Below are positions 45,120 to 54,358 of a stretch of DNA of 64,000 bases, one piece after another (positions within the stretch are counted from its first letter, which is position 1; every line of letters begins with the position of its first letter). The DNA is from CAVUFH01 sp963740835 (lineage in GTDB: Bacteria; Actinomycetota; Acidimicrobiia; IMCC26256; PALSA-610), in the NCBI GenBank assembly GCA_963740835.1, contig CAVUFH010000007.1:496001-560000 (forward strand), in the 5' to 3' direction. Under the pieces are notes generated by a model. It saw only the letters and a list, made by a program, of their open reading frames with translations, was not told the DNA's origin and did no database searches. The translations under genes were made by a program, and so were the position numbers.

Positions 45120-47684
45120 TCACGTCGCCCGTGCTACGGGCGAAGCCATGTCCCAGCCGAGAATGTTCCAGGCCAGGACCTTGAGGGGCTTGCCGACCAG
45201 CTGGCCGCAGATGTCATTCGGATCGCTGACCTTGATCTCGCCCGGCGCAAACGTCTCGAGCCGGGGCGCGTGTTGTTCCCAATCCTCGCGGTGGTCATTG
45301 GAACGGGTGTCCAACGCGGCCTGGTGCCACGCGGCGTAGTCGTGGCGCAAGTGGAGCGTCTGCGGCATCGTTCGACTCGGCGCGGGCAAGTGGGCCAGCT
45401 GAACCTCGAGCGCAGTGGCCAACGGCGGTCCGGGCTGCACGCCGAGCTCGCTGACGACGTACCGGCCCACTTCCTCGACGAAGAGCCCCCAACTCGAAGG
45501 AGGAGCGAGATTGGCGTCCATCATCTTGATGAATGACGCGATGTAGGGCCACTCCATCGGTTGTTCGGTCGCGTCACGGCTGAGTCGGTCGTAGAAGTCG
45601 ACTTCCTTCAGGCCCACCTCGCTGCGTACGAACCGCGCAACGTGCCGGAGGACACCGAAGTTGTCGAAGACATAGAACACCTCCCGGAGTCGTTCCATCT
45701 CCGTGAAGTCGTCGCGAGTGAAGGTCTTCGTCTCCATGACGACCTCATGTGGTCTCGCGACGATGCCGTGTTCCGCGCGGTATTCCGGAGCATTCATCGG
45801 GCTGTTCGGGAGGAGGACCGTCTGGTTGCACCGGGCGCGCACGTCGCGGTCGGTGCACTTCTGGAGATCAGTCTTGAAGGACTCGAGGGTCGACCCGGGG
45901 AGTCCCATCATGATGTCGGTCGCGAGACGCAGGCCGGCCCGACGGAACTGATCCGCGAGTTCGTCGTACTTCTCGGTCTTGATGTTCGACCGCTTGATCG
46001 TCTTGAGCGTCGTGGTGTCCATCGACTGCACAGCAACGGTCGGCTCGATGTTCAATCCCGCGCCCGCGAACGCGTCGATGATCGGACGAAGATGCTTCAT
46101 CGTGTTCTTCGCGTAGTTCAGCGCCGCGGTCTTCGGGTATCCGTAACGCTTTTTCATCTCGGCGATGTGCTCGGCGATCTCGACATCGCGCTCGAGGATT
46201 CCGAAGTTCGCGTCGCAGAGGGAGACGAAGATCAATTCGTTCCTCGAGAACCACTCGAGCTCCGCCTTGACGCGATCGAGGTCGAACATCCGAATCCGTG
46301 AGAGGGTCGCAGAACCCCAATCACAGAACGTGCAGCCGTACGGGCATCCACGATTCGACTCGACCACAGCCGCGACGTGGGCACGGCCGAAGGGCTCGAA
46401 GAGACCGAGCAGATACGGCGAGGGAATCGAGTCGAGGTCGGCGATGCGTTCGCGGTCCTCGGTGTGAACGACCCCGGCCGCATCCCGGAAGCTCAGTCCG
46501 GCGACGCTACGGAGGCCGGAGAGGTCTCCGAGGCTCGCGGGATCGATGGCGTCCAGAAGGGCCGCGAACGTGGCTTCCCCTTCACCTCGTACCGTGATGT
46601 CGACGTGCTGCTGGGTGGCGAAGAACTCCTCGCAGTCACCTGTGTACTTGGGTGTGCTCGGTCCGCCGTGCACCATGAGGTTCGCGGGGTTCGCCTGCTT
46701 GAGCATCGCCGACAGCGCAAGATTGCGCTCGATGTTCCAGATGTAGTTGGAGAAGAGGAAGATCGCGGGCCGCTGCGCCCACTCGCGGAAGGTGTGCTCT
46801 TCGGCGAGGAACAGCGGCACGAAGTCGTACCGATCCCGCAGCTGACCGTTGTCGAGCTCCTGGGCATATGCAACCAAGAGCCCCAACGAGAGCGGCGCCA
46901 TGTTGTGATCGTCGTTGACCGGGACCACAGCGACCCGGCTGCCGGGTTTGCTCATCACCGAACGCTCGAAGTCGGCGACCATTTCGAGCACGCCTTCGAG
47001 CACGAGCTCACGCGCGTTCTTCGCAGTCGGGTCGAAGCTCGTGCGGTCTTCGTCCGTGATGTCGACGATGCGCAGCAACCCAGTGGTGCGCAGACGCCCG
47101 ACGAGGTCGTCGAACGAGTCCCTCGTCATCGGGGCCGGCACGCGTGCGGAATCGATCTGCAACCACGCCTGGTCGGGAGTGCACGGTGAGCCGAAGAGCC
47201 GCAGCGCCATCATCTCGGCCGGGGTCAGGCGAAGCCGCAGGACGCCGCTGTGATCACACCAGATGAACGCACCCCCGTCGACGAGCACGCTCGAGCCTTC
47301 GGGCACGTGGAAGAGCTGGCTCCCCGAGATCTGCGTCGGGTCCGCGTCATCGACGCGCGGCATACCTGTAAATCGAGACTCGGGCGGTTCCAGGACGAGG
47401 TAGCCCGCGTCGACGAGCACAGTTGCGAATCGCCGGAGCCACCGTCGATCGGCGTCGATCGCCGCCGCGGTCGCCTCGATGATCTCGCCGACAGTACGGC
47501 GGTTCGGTGCGCTGAGCTCACACGCGAACCGGAGGAGATCCGGGGTCGCATCACCGAGGCCGGACCCGCTGAGGTGTGGGAACCTCGTCCAGCTGCCGGT
47601 CGCCTTGCCCGCGCCCCACATATTCGTCGGGCGCGTGAAGCTCACCACGAACCCCGGTGCGAGTCCTCGAACCTCGGTCAGCAT
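45120..47684 (-). CDS. B12-binding radical SAM protein with N-terminal winged-helix-like region (copy 1)
   Basis: From the ATG at 47684, with AGGAGG close upstream, the protein has 854 residues. Residues about 1-95 include a PqqD-like pattern (RRTVGEIIEATAAAIDADRR, then VLVDAGYLVL); about 120-215 include a second similar unit ending in RLRTTGLLRIVD. Residues about 245-400 match a cobalamin-binding Rossmann domain (PLSLGLLVAYAQELDNGQL, NLMVHGGPSTPKY, VDITVRGEGEATF). The radical SAM motif CPYGCTFCDWGS and the DIMMGLPGSTLESFK segment follow. Such enzymes perform methylations or other radical chemistry. The substrate is not visible. A paralogue is at 48400-50967. Confidence 0.85.
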   Translation of the reverse strand: MLTEVRGLAPGFVVSFTRPTNMWGAGKATGSWTRFPHLSGSGLGDATPDLLRFACELSAPNRRTVGEIIEATAAAIDADRRWLRRFATVLVDAGYLVLEPPESRFTGMPRVDDADPTQISGSQLFHVPEGSSVLVDGGAFIWCDHSGVLRLRLTPAEMMALRLFGSPCTPDQAWLQIDSARVPAPMTRDSFDDLVGRLRTTGLLRIVDITDEDRTSFDPTAKNARELVLEGVLEMVADFERSVMSKPGSRVAVVPVNDDHNMAPLSLGLLVAYAQELDNGQLRDRYDFVPLFLAEEHTFREWAQRPAIFLFSNYIWNIERNLALSAMLKQANPANLMVHGGPSTPKYTGDCEEFFATQQHVDITVRGEGEATFAALLDAIDPASLGDLSGLRSVAGLSFRDAAGVVHTEDRERIADLDSIPSPYLLGLFEPFGRAHVAAVVESNRGCPYGCTFCDWGSATLSRIRMFDLDRVKAELEWFSRNELIFVSLCDANFGILERDVEIAEHIAEMKKRYGYPKTAALNYAKNTMKHLRPIIDAFAGAGLNIEPTVAVQSMDTTTLKTIKRSNIKTEKYDELADQFRRAGLRLATDIMMGLPGSTLESFKTDLQKCTDRDVRARCNQTVLLPNSPMNAPEYRAEHGIVARPHEVVMETKTFTRDDFTEMERLREVFYVFDNFGVLRHVARFVRSEVGLKEVDFYDRLSRDATEQPMEWPYIASFIKMMDANLAPPSSWGLFVEEVGRYVVSELGVQPGPPLATALEVQLAHLPAPSRTMPQTLHLRHDYAAWHQAALDTRSNDHREDWEQHAPRLETFAPGEIKVSDPNDICGQLVGKPLKVLAWNILGWDMASPVARAT
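45125..45143. terminator. Perfect hairpin at a convergent gene end, candidate terminator
   Basis: TCGCCCGT (45125-45132) and ACGGGCGA (45136-45143) form an eight-base stem with a GCT loop. It lies nine bases after the plus-strand stop and inside the last codons of the minus-strand radical SAM gene. No T-tract follows. Confidence 0.4.
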
Positions 47685-47879
47685 GGGGCCTCCTGCTCTG
47701 ATCGCCCTGGGGCCTTCCTGCGGCCTGCCGTCGCGCGGGCCTGGCACTGAGTACCAAGAAAAATAGCGTCATCTCGGCTCGGTGGACCACGGACGGGTCC
47801 GATCTGCGTCGGCTCGCCTGGAAATCATCTACTACTGTCAGACGGCCGAACCGGGGAAACCGATGCGTCGTACAGCTTC

Positions 47880-48347
47880 GTGATGGTGCCCGTCCCCGAA
47901 GAGCTCGTTGACGACGTCGTGCAATTGGTTGCCCGATTGAATATGCAGGGCGGTTCGGCCGCGTCCTTCAAGCCGTGGGATGCTCCGGCCATAGAGCGGT
48001 TCTTCATCGAGGCCAGCGAGGAGACCCGGACGCTGCTCTCGGTCGTGGCGCGAGCAAGTTTGGCGGGCAAGCAGGTCACCGACCAGATCGCAGCGGACTT
48101 CATGCAGATCGGCATCACCGAAGCGTTGAAGGTATTGCGAGAGATGAACGTGTCGCTGCGTCGAGCGCAACGGATGCAGCTCGTCGAAGTCGACGTGTTG
48201 TCCGAGCCGCTGCCCAGCGGACGCATGCGGGAAAAGCGGTTCCTCACGATGAAACCCAAGATCGCGCGGATGGTTCGCGCGGCGGAGCAGGCGGAGGAAG
48301 CACTCGAACCGCATCCGCTCCAGGGCGCCCCACCGCGATCTCGTTGA
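47880..48347 (+). CDS. Small helical protein, possible winged-helix regulator
   Basis: This protein of about 155 residues has no membrane segment. The centre (RTLLSVVARASLAGKQVTDQ through ALKVLREMNVSLRR) has a helix-turn-helix-like rhythm. It is followed by a beta-hairpin-like VDVLSEPLPSGRMREKRFLT and a C-terminal helix. A winged-helix DNA-binding domain is plausible but I do not recognise the family. It lies alone on the plus strand between the two B12-radical SAM genes, which are read from the other strand. It could regulate them or be an accessory or substrate-binding protein. The ATG at 47883 is an equally good start. Confidence 0.55.
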   Translation: MMVPVPEELVDDVVQLVARLNMQGGSAASFKPWDAPAIERFFIEASEETRTLLSVVARASLAGKQVTDQIAADFMQIGITEALKVLREMNVSLRRAQRMQLVEVDVLSEPLPSGRMREKRFLTMKPKIARMVRAAEQAEEALEPHPLQGAPPRSR

Positions 48348-48402
48348 CGGGAGCGCGGCAGTTGTAGAGCCGGGTAACGGTTGACCAGGGCCGCGCTCGT
48401 CA
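48345..48402. terminator. Inverted repeat between convergent stops, candidate terminator
   Basis: GAGCGCGGC (48351-48359) pairs with GCCGCGCTC (48390-48398), extended by TGAC/GTCA after a two-base bulge. The loop is 30 bases, long for a terminator, and no T-tract follows. Position between convergent genes is the main support. Confidence 0.35.
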
Positions 48403-50967
48403 GGGCGCAGTCGTCATCGCGCCGAGTCGGGGACGCGCGGCCATGGAGTCCAGTTCCCAGCTGCGCAGCGCGAGCCCCAGCATGCCCATGGGCTTGCCGA
48501 CATCGGTGCGACAGATGTTGTTCGGGTCCGCGATCGCGAGTTCGCCCTCGGGGAAGGTACGCAACGCCGGCACGACCCGTTCCCAGTCGGCGCGGTGGCC
48601 GTCTTCGCGGGCGAGGAACATGTGTTCTTGCCACGCGACGAAGTCGTGCGGAAGGTGAAGTACCAGTGGGAACTCTCGGTCCGCCGCCGGCAGCTGGCCG
48701 AGCTGGACGAGGAGCACCGTCCGCAGTGCGCTGTCGTCGGTGACCCCGAGGTCCGAGATCAGATAGCGCCCGACCTCGTCGATGAAGAGTCCCCAGCTGC
48801 CGGGCGGCGCCATGAACCCCTCGAGCAACCGCAGCACGGTGACGATCGACGGCCACTTGGCCGGATCCGCGTACGCATCCGCGCTCATTCGGTCGTAGAA
48901 GTCCACTTCGCGCAGCCCGACTTCCTGGCGGACGTACCTCGCGACGTACCGCAACACGCCCCAATTGTCGAAGCTGTAGTACGCCATGCGCAGCCGGTCC
49001 ATCTGGTCCCACTCGGACCGCGTGAACGACGCCGACTCTTTGACGAGTTCGCCCGGCTTCGCCACGATCCCGTGTTCTCGGCGGTAGTCGGGATCGTTCA
49101 TCGGGCTGTTCGGCAACAGCTGCGTCGGGTTGGCCCGCACGCGCACGTCACGATCGGTGCATTGCTGAAGATCCTCGCGGAACGAAGCCGGCGTCGAGCC
49201 CGGCAGACCCATCATGATGTCCGCCGCGAGCGGCAGGCGAGCACGGCGAAACTCGGTCGTGAGCTCGTTGTACTTCTCGAGCTTGATGTTCGAACGCCGA
49301 ATGATCTTCAGCGTCGGCTCGTCCATTGACTGAAGGGAGACCACGCCCTCGGTCAGGATCTCGACGTCAGCGAAGATCTCGATGATCTTTCGAAGGTGCT
49401 TCACGGTGTTCTTCGCGTAGTTGACCGCGACGGTCCGCGGGAAGCCGTATGCGCGCTTGAGCTCGGCGATCTTTTCCGCGATCTCGACGTCTCGCTCGAA
49501 GATGCCGAAGTTGGCGTCGGCGATCGACGCGATGTCGATCGTGTTTCGCGCACTCCACTCGAGCTCGGCAAAGACACGCTCGAGGGAGAACTTGCGGATC
49601 CTCGAGAGGGTCGCCGATCCCCAGTCGCAGAACGTACATCCGTACGGGCAACCTCGATTGGTCTCGATGACTGCGCCCGCTTGCGCCGCACCAAACGGGT
49701 CGAGCAACCCGAGGAGATACGGCGACGGGATCGTGTCGAGCTCAGCGATGCGCTCCCGTTCTTCGGTGCGCACCGGCGACCCCGCACTACTTCGGAACGT
49801 GAGCCCTCGGACGTCCCGCAGCGTGTCGAGATGTGTGAGGCGATCGGGATCGAGTGCGTCGAGCAGCTCTGCGAACGTCGCCTCGCCCTCGTTGCGGACC
49901 GTGACGTCGACGTGTGCGTACTGCGCGAAGAAGAAGTCGGCGTCCTGCTCGTACTTCGGCGTGCTGGGCCCGCCGTGAATCGTGATGTTCGCAGGGTTCA
50001 ACTGCTTCGCGAGCGCAGAGAGGGCGAGGTTGCGCTCGAGCGTCCACACGTAATTCGAGAAGAGGAAGATCGACGGCTTCGATGCCCGAGCGAGCAAGGT
50101 CTCTTCGTCGGCGAGGAATTCGGGAACGAAGTCGTAGCGATCGCGGAGACGGCCGCCGTCGAACTCCTGGGCATAGGCGACGAGCAGACCGAGTGCGGCC
50201 GGAGCGACGTTTTCGTCGACGTTCACCGGGATGACAGGAACGAGGTCGCCCGCGCGTGCCGCCAGCTTCCGGTCGTGTTCCTCGACGGCGGAACTCACTG
50301 CCTCCTGCACGAGTTGACGTCGCGGGGGCGCACCGGGCATCCCGACGGTCGCGGACAGTCCTTCCAGGGGTTGCGGCGCCGCCGACAGCCGCCCGGTCGC
50401 AAGCAGGCGACCGACGAGATCGTCGAAGTCGCTCCGGGTGAGTGGTGCAACAGCGCGCCGTTGCTGCTTCCAAGCGTCCTCGATCGAGCGCGCCGCGGCG
50501 AACGCCATGCAGGCGCGCACCTCGTCCGAGTTCAACCGCAGGAGCAGTGAGCCGTCGTGATCGAACCAGAGGAACCGGTAGTCCTCGACCACGAGGCTTG
50601 TGGGTGTGCGGATCTGCAATGGCTGGCCGAGCTCCGGTGCCCACCGCGTGTCAACGTCGGCAACGGCGAGGTGTCCGAAGCGCGGTTCCGTCGGCGTCTC
50701 GATGAGTTGGGCAGCATCGTCGAGCGCACCCACGAACTGGACGAGCGCAGTGTGATCGGCCTCGAATTGCCGGGTCACACCCTCGATCAGAGCTCCGAGC
50801 GACCTTCCCGCGGGCCGGCTCAGTTCGGCGACGAGCGCGACGGTTTCCGGACGAGCACGGGAGAGGGCCGGTTCTCGCAAGTGAGGAAAACGAAGGATCC
50901 GCGCGCCGGCGAATGTCACGAGAAACCCCGGCGCCAGCGACAACTCCATGTCGAGACGCGAATCCAT
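48400..50967 (-). CDS. B12-binding radical SAM protein with N-terminal winged-helix-like region (copy 2)
   Basis: The ATG at 50967 is fixed by GGAGGAG a few bases upstream; the protein has 855 residues, one more than copy 1. The N-terminal third repeats the two winged-helix-like units (GRSLGALIEGVTRQFEADHT; later LVGRLLATGRLSA). The cobalamin-binding part has PVNVDENVAPAALGLLVAYA and NITIHGGPSTPKYEQDADF. The radical SAM motif is again CPYGCTFCDWGS, and the C-terminal 200 residues align with copy 1 (DRMSADAYADP, VGRYLISDLGV, DPNNICRTDVGKP). A shared domain order across the full length shows a gene duplication with later divergence. The substrate is unknown. Confidence 0.85.
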   Translation of the reverse strand: MDSRLDMELSLAPGFLVTFAGARILRFPHLREPALSRARPETVALVAELSRPAGRSLGALIEGVTRQFEADHTALVQFVGALDDAAQLIETPTEPRFGHLAVADVDTRWAPELGQPLQIRTPTSLVVEDYRFLWFDHDGSLLLRLNSDEVRACMAFAAARSIEDAWKQQRRAVAPLTRSDFDDLVGRLLATGRLSAAPQPLEGLSATVGMPGAPPRRQLVQEAVSSAVEEHDRKLAARAGDLVPVIPVNVDENVAPAALGLLVAYAQEFDGGRLRDRYDFVPEFLADEETLLARASKPSIFLFSNYVWTLERNLALSALAKQLNPANITIHGGPSTPKYEQDADFFFAQYAHVDVTVRNEGEATFAELLDALDPDRLTHLDTLRDVRGLTFRSSAGSPVRTEERERIAELDTIPSPYLLGLLDPFGAAQAGAVIETNRGCPYGCTFCDWGSATLSRIRKFSLERVFAELEWSARNTIDIASIADANFGIFERDVEIAEKIAELKRAYGFPRTVAVNYAKNTVKHLRKIIEIFADVEILTEGVVSLQSMDEPTLKIIRRSNIKLEKYNELTTEFRRARLPLAADIMMGLPGSTPASFREDLQQCTDRDVRVRANPTQLLPNSPMNDPDYRREHGIVAKPGELVKESASFTRSEWDQMDRLRMAYYSFDNWGVLRYVARYVRQEVGLREVDFYDRMSADAYADPAKWPSIVTVLRLLEGFMAPPGSWGLFIDEVGRYLISDLGVTDDSALRTVLLVQLGQLPAADREFPLVLHLPHDFVAWQEHMFLAREDGHRADWERVVPALRTFPEGELAIADPNNICRTDVGKPMGMLGLALRSWELDSMAARPRLGAMTTAP

Positions 50968-51162
50968 CCGGCTCCTCCGTCCTTCCGTGAACCTTGTGGT
51001 GAACGTGCTACCGGTCAACCGCCGTGCGGTCGACGCACGTCGACCTCCCGACCAGGCTACGAACATCCGCCCGGGCATGCACGCGCCCGTCGAGGTGTCG
51101 AGCTCTCCGCAACGGTAGCCAACCGGTCCTCGGCCCGTTCGCCACGATGATCGGACCCGGAA

Positions 51163-52089
51163 TCAGTCCACGAGCGACGTACCGGCAAGCCGCGCCCGGC
51201 GCTCGCGCGCCAATTCTGCCGACCGCACGACATACGGGAGCACGGGTGTCGGTATGCGGCCCAGATAGAGCGGCTCGTTCTCGGGTGGTCGGTACGGCTT
51301 GCCACGGATCGACTCGTACTCGGCGTGCATCTCCGCCCAGGCGAAGCGGCGTCCCGTGGCGGCGCCCCCGTGAAGCTGGTGAAACGTTCCCTCACCGAGC
51401 AGCTCGATCAGCTGCACTCCTTCGAGCTCGCATGCTCGCCGGTACAGGTCGTGATTCACGAGACCCCCGCCCGGCATCACAAACCGTTCGTCGAGCCCTC
51501 CCAGCTCGCTCCACAACTGCTTCGGCATGAACAACGCGCTGCTCTCGCCCATCGGGTTGAACCAGCCGCGGCCCGACGAATCTGCGAGCGTGCTCATCGT
51601 GAACAACTGGTAACCGTCGGATTGCCAACCCGACCGCTCGAGCAACTCATCCTCCACACGTTGGTCGTAACCGACGCCGGCTGCTTCTGAATGGCGCACC
51701 GAGCCGAGGTGATACGCCGGGCTCGTGATCACCGGCCTGTCTGCGAGGCGGGCGGCGAGGCAAGCAGTTTCCAGCAAGCCGGGCGACGCCAGACGAGCCC
51801 CGTCGATGATGAGACCCACAAGGTCGCCGCGCGCGAGCCCGATGCCATGATTCGCGGCGCGTGCGGGTGAGGGCGGCGCATCGTCGAGTCGGACGACCTC
51901 GAGATCGCCATCGAACTGTCGAGCCAGCGACGGATCAAGAGGATGGCGGCTCCCGTTGTCGACCACGATCACCTGGTGGTCCCGAGCGTCCACGCCTTCT
52001 TGATACGAACACCCGAGCGACGTCAGCGTGCGAGACAGCTCCCTCGGCATGTTGTAAGCGACAACGACGACGCTCAGAAGCGCGGGCAT
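51163..52089 (-). CDS. GT2 glycosyltransferase
   Basis: From the ATG at 52089 the protein has 308 residues; longer frames run into the opposite gene's leader. The GT-A start is LLSVVVVAYNMPRELSRTL, then QVIVVDNGSRHPLDP and LVGLIIDGARLASPGL. The later segment ELGGLDERFVMPGGGLVNHD and the LLGEGTFHQLHGG ending are strongly like the GT2 domain of the fusion at 23.7-27.2 kb (QVGGFDDSFSMPGGGYANLE and ILGEGSFHQVHGG). It is therefore a stand-alone relative of that domain. It is divergent from the radical SAM/SPASM gene at 52301. Confidence 0.85.
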   Translation of the reverse strand: MPALLSVVVVAYNMPRELSRTLTSLGCSYQEGVDARDHQVIVVDNGSRHPLDPSLARQFDGDLEVVRLDDAPPSPARAANHGIGLARGDLVGLIIDGARLASPGLLETACLAARLADRPVITSPAYHLGSVRHSEAAGVGYDQRVEDELLERSGWQSDGYQLFTMSTLADSSGRGWFNPMGESSALFMPKQLWSELGGLDERFVMPGGGLVNHDLYRRACELEGVQLIELLGEGTFHQLHGGAATGRRFAWAEMHAEYESIRGKPYRPPENEPLYLGRIPTPVLPYVVRSAELARERRARLAGTSLVD

Positions 52090-52300
52090 CCGATGAGAGC
52101 TTCGCGTACGTGACCTTCGACGCAGGTCGTGTCGGACGGCGACCCAAACGTGCGCCTCGAGGCCCCCGGCCGGTCGACGGCTACGTCGCGAGTTGGCAGA
52201 AGAGCCGTCATCGCGGCGCAACATACCCGATTTTGCGCAAATCAGGGTTCCGCACGCGGACGCGAGCACCGACACCGGAGGTCGACTGCCGCTCGCACGT

Positions 52301-53380
52301 GTGAAAGCATGGCGGGACGACGACTTCGGTACGGAAGCTGACATGCCGTTCTCTGTAGACATCGAACTCACCAATCGCTGCAACGCGAAGTGTCACTTCT
52401 GCCCACGCGACCAAACGCCGCACGAGGGCCTGATGTCGCCCGAAGTCTTCGAGCAATCGCTGCGGCGGGCCGCCGAGTACCGGACGCTCGCGGCCGACCT
52501 CCTCGACGAGACGGTCGGGATCAGCCTCTGCGGACTCGGCGAACCGCTCCTCAACCGGCATGCACCCTCGTTCGTCCGCCAGGTGAAGGAAGCGGGTTTC
52601 GACGTCAGCATGTCGAGCAACGGCTCGATCCTCAGCGAGGAGAAGGGCCGAGCGCTGCTCGACGCCGGTCTCGAGCGCATCCTCATCAACGTTGGCGACG
52701 AGGGCGAAGAGTACGAGAGCGTGTACAAGCTTCCGTTCGAAAAGACGAGAGCCAATGTCGCGCGCTTCGCGGAGATGGCCGAGGGCCGGTGCGAAGTCGA
52801 CGTCGTCCTCGTCGACCACCACCGCGATCCGGAACACATCGAGCACATGAAGGAGTACTGGCGTCAGTACGGGATCACCCGGTTCTACACCTACGAGATC
52901 ATGAACCGAGGCGGCGCGCTCTTCGTGGATCACATGCAGTTCGAGGCATACCCCGAACTCGCCGAAGCACGCGCGCTGGTCGAGCCGCGCGCCGGCACAC
53001 TGCTGTGTGGCGCACCGTTCGCGTATCTGTTCATCGGATACGACGGCCAGTACTACCTGTGTTGTTCCGACTGGAAGAAGGAGACGCCGATGGGCAGCGT
53101 CTTCGACGAGTCGTTCCACTCGGTCACTGCGAAGAAGCTCGCGTACCTCCAGTCACGCGAGCCGGTGTGCAAGACCTGCAATCTCGATCCACTCAACCAA
53201 CTCACTGATGAACTGCGAGCAGCACGGAGCGGCGGCAGTGACGCGACGGACATCGACGCGATGGTCGAATCCGTCATCGGCAGCAACGAGCTCGTGCACA
53301 GCATCGCCACGAGACTCGGTGTGTCCACCGAAGGACCGAAGCCGGCACCCCGCAGGACGATTCCAGTTCGCGCCGTCTGA
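52301..53380 (+). CDS. Radical SAM/SPASM domain protein
   Basis: The GTG at 52301 gives 359 residues and aligns with the start of the paralogue at 12939-14051; a TTG at 52193 is a longer option. The radical SAM cysteines are C27, C31, C34 (CNAKCHFCPRDQTPH), then LCGLGEPLLNRH. The SPASM part has LLCGAPFAYLFIGYDGQYY, a CC pair, and VCKTCNLDP. The long shared motifs with the paralogue show recent common origin. It is followed by a TylF-like methyltransferase gene. The protein probably modifies a sugar or nucleotide sugar of the cluster; a peptide substrate cannot be excluded. Confidence 0.85.
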   Translation: MKAWRDDDFGTEADMPFSVDIELTNRCNAKCHFCPRDQTPHEGLMSPEVFEQSLRRAAEYRTLAADLLDETVGISLCGLGEPLLNRHAPSFVRQVKEAGFDVSMSSNGSILSEEKGRALLDAGLERILINVGDEGEEYESVYKLPFEKTRANVARFAEMAEGRCEVDVVLVDHHRDPEHIEHMKEYWRQYGITRFYTYEIMNRGGALFVDHMQFEAYPELAEARALVEPRAGTLLCGAPFAYLFIGYDGQYYLCCSDWKKETPMGSVFDESFHSVTAKKLAYLQSREPVCKTCNLDPLNQLTDELRAARSGGSDATDIDAMVESVIGSNELVHSIATRLGVSTEGPKPAPRRTIPVRAV

Positions 53381-53479
53381 TCGGCGTGGTTCGCGGCCCG
53401 GGTCGCGTTGTCCACGACGATCACTGGGACGAACCGCTCTACTGTTCGACCACCATTGAGGCGGGAAAAGGATTCGATC

Positions 53480-54287
53480 TTGCAAGGCCCGGGCATCATC
53501 GAGCTGCGTGACATGTACCTCGACCTGCTGAAGCGCGCGCTCATGCACACGCTCTACTGGCCGCCTGATCGAGATTGGTCGAGCGAGTACGTGGTCGAAG
53601 AATTCGCGCAAGCTGTTCGTGAGGCGCAGGCGGCCGGAACGCTCGATATCCGGAAAGCACGCGCCGAAGGTCGCGCCTGGCCGAAGTTCGGCCAGACAAT
53701 GGTCGGCGAGTTACGCCTCGAAAACGTCCAATTCTGTGTCGAGACCGTTCTCGATGAAGGAATTCCAGGAGACCTGATCGAGACCGGCGTTTGGAGAGGC
53801 GGCGTGACGATCCTCATGCGTGCCGTGCTCGCCGCGCGGTATCGAAGATCGGACCGTCTTCGTCGCGGACTCCTTCAAGGGATTGCCGCCTCCGAACAGC
53901 GCGTCCTATCCAGCGGACGAAGGCGACACCCACCACACCGCGCCGCAGCTTGCGGTGTCACGCGAACAGGTCGAGGAAAACTTCCGCATGTACAACCTCC
54001 TCGACGATCGCGTGCAGTTCCTCGAGGGTTGGTTCAGGGATACGCTCCCTACTGTCAAGCAGCGAACATGGTCGGTTGTGCGTCTCGACGGCGACATGTA
54101 CGAGTCCACAATGGATGCACTCGTCAATCTGTACTCGGGTCTCTCCATTGGCGGTTTCCTCATCGTCGACGATTTCGCACACGAGCCGTGCCGGCGCGCG
54201 GTAGACGATTTTCGTCGCGAGCACTCGATCACGGAGACAATTGAAACGATCGACTGGACCGGGGCGTACTGGCGCCGCCAGCGCTGA
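53480..54287 (+). CDS. TylF/MycF-type O-methyltransferase (one frame break)
   Basis: A TTG at 53480, preceded by AAAAGGA, gives the family's typical opening ELRDMYLDLLKRALMHTLYW. The frame holds to about 53838 (IPGDLIETGVWRGGVTILM) and continues in the next frame (EDRTVFVADSFKGLPPPN, RTWSVVRLDGDMYESTMDAL, GGFLIVDDF). One extra base, or two lost bases, near 53835-53845 explains the break and gives 268 or 269 residues, normal for TylF-like enzymes. These methylate sugar hydroxyls using SAM and a divalent metal; the D-G-D-M-Y motif is the metal site. The second domain of the fusion at 23.7 kb is related. Confidence 0.75.
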
Positions 54288-54358
54288 CGACGGCACCGCG
54301 ATCCAGTGCAAGACGTGCAGTCTCGACACCGCCTACGTACGCTTCGGCGGTGGACACG

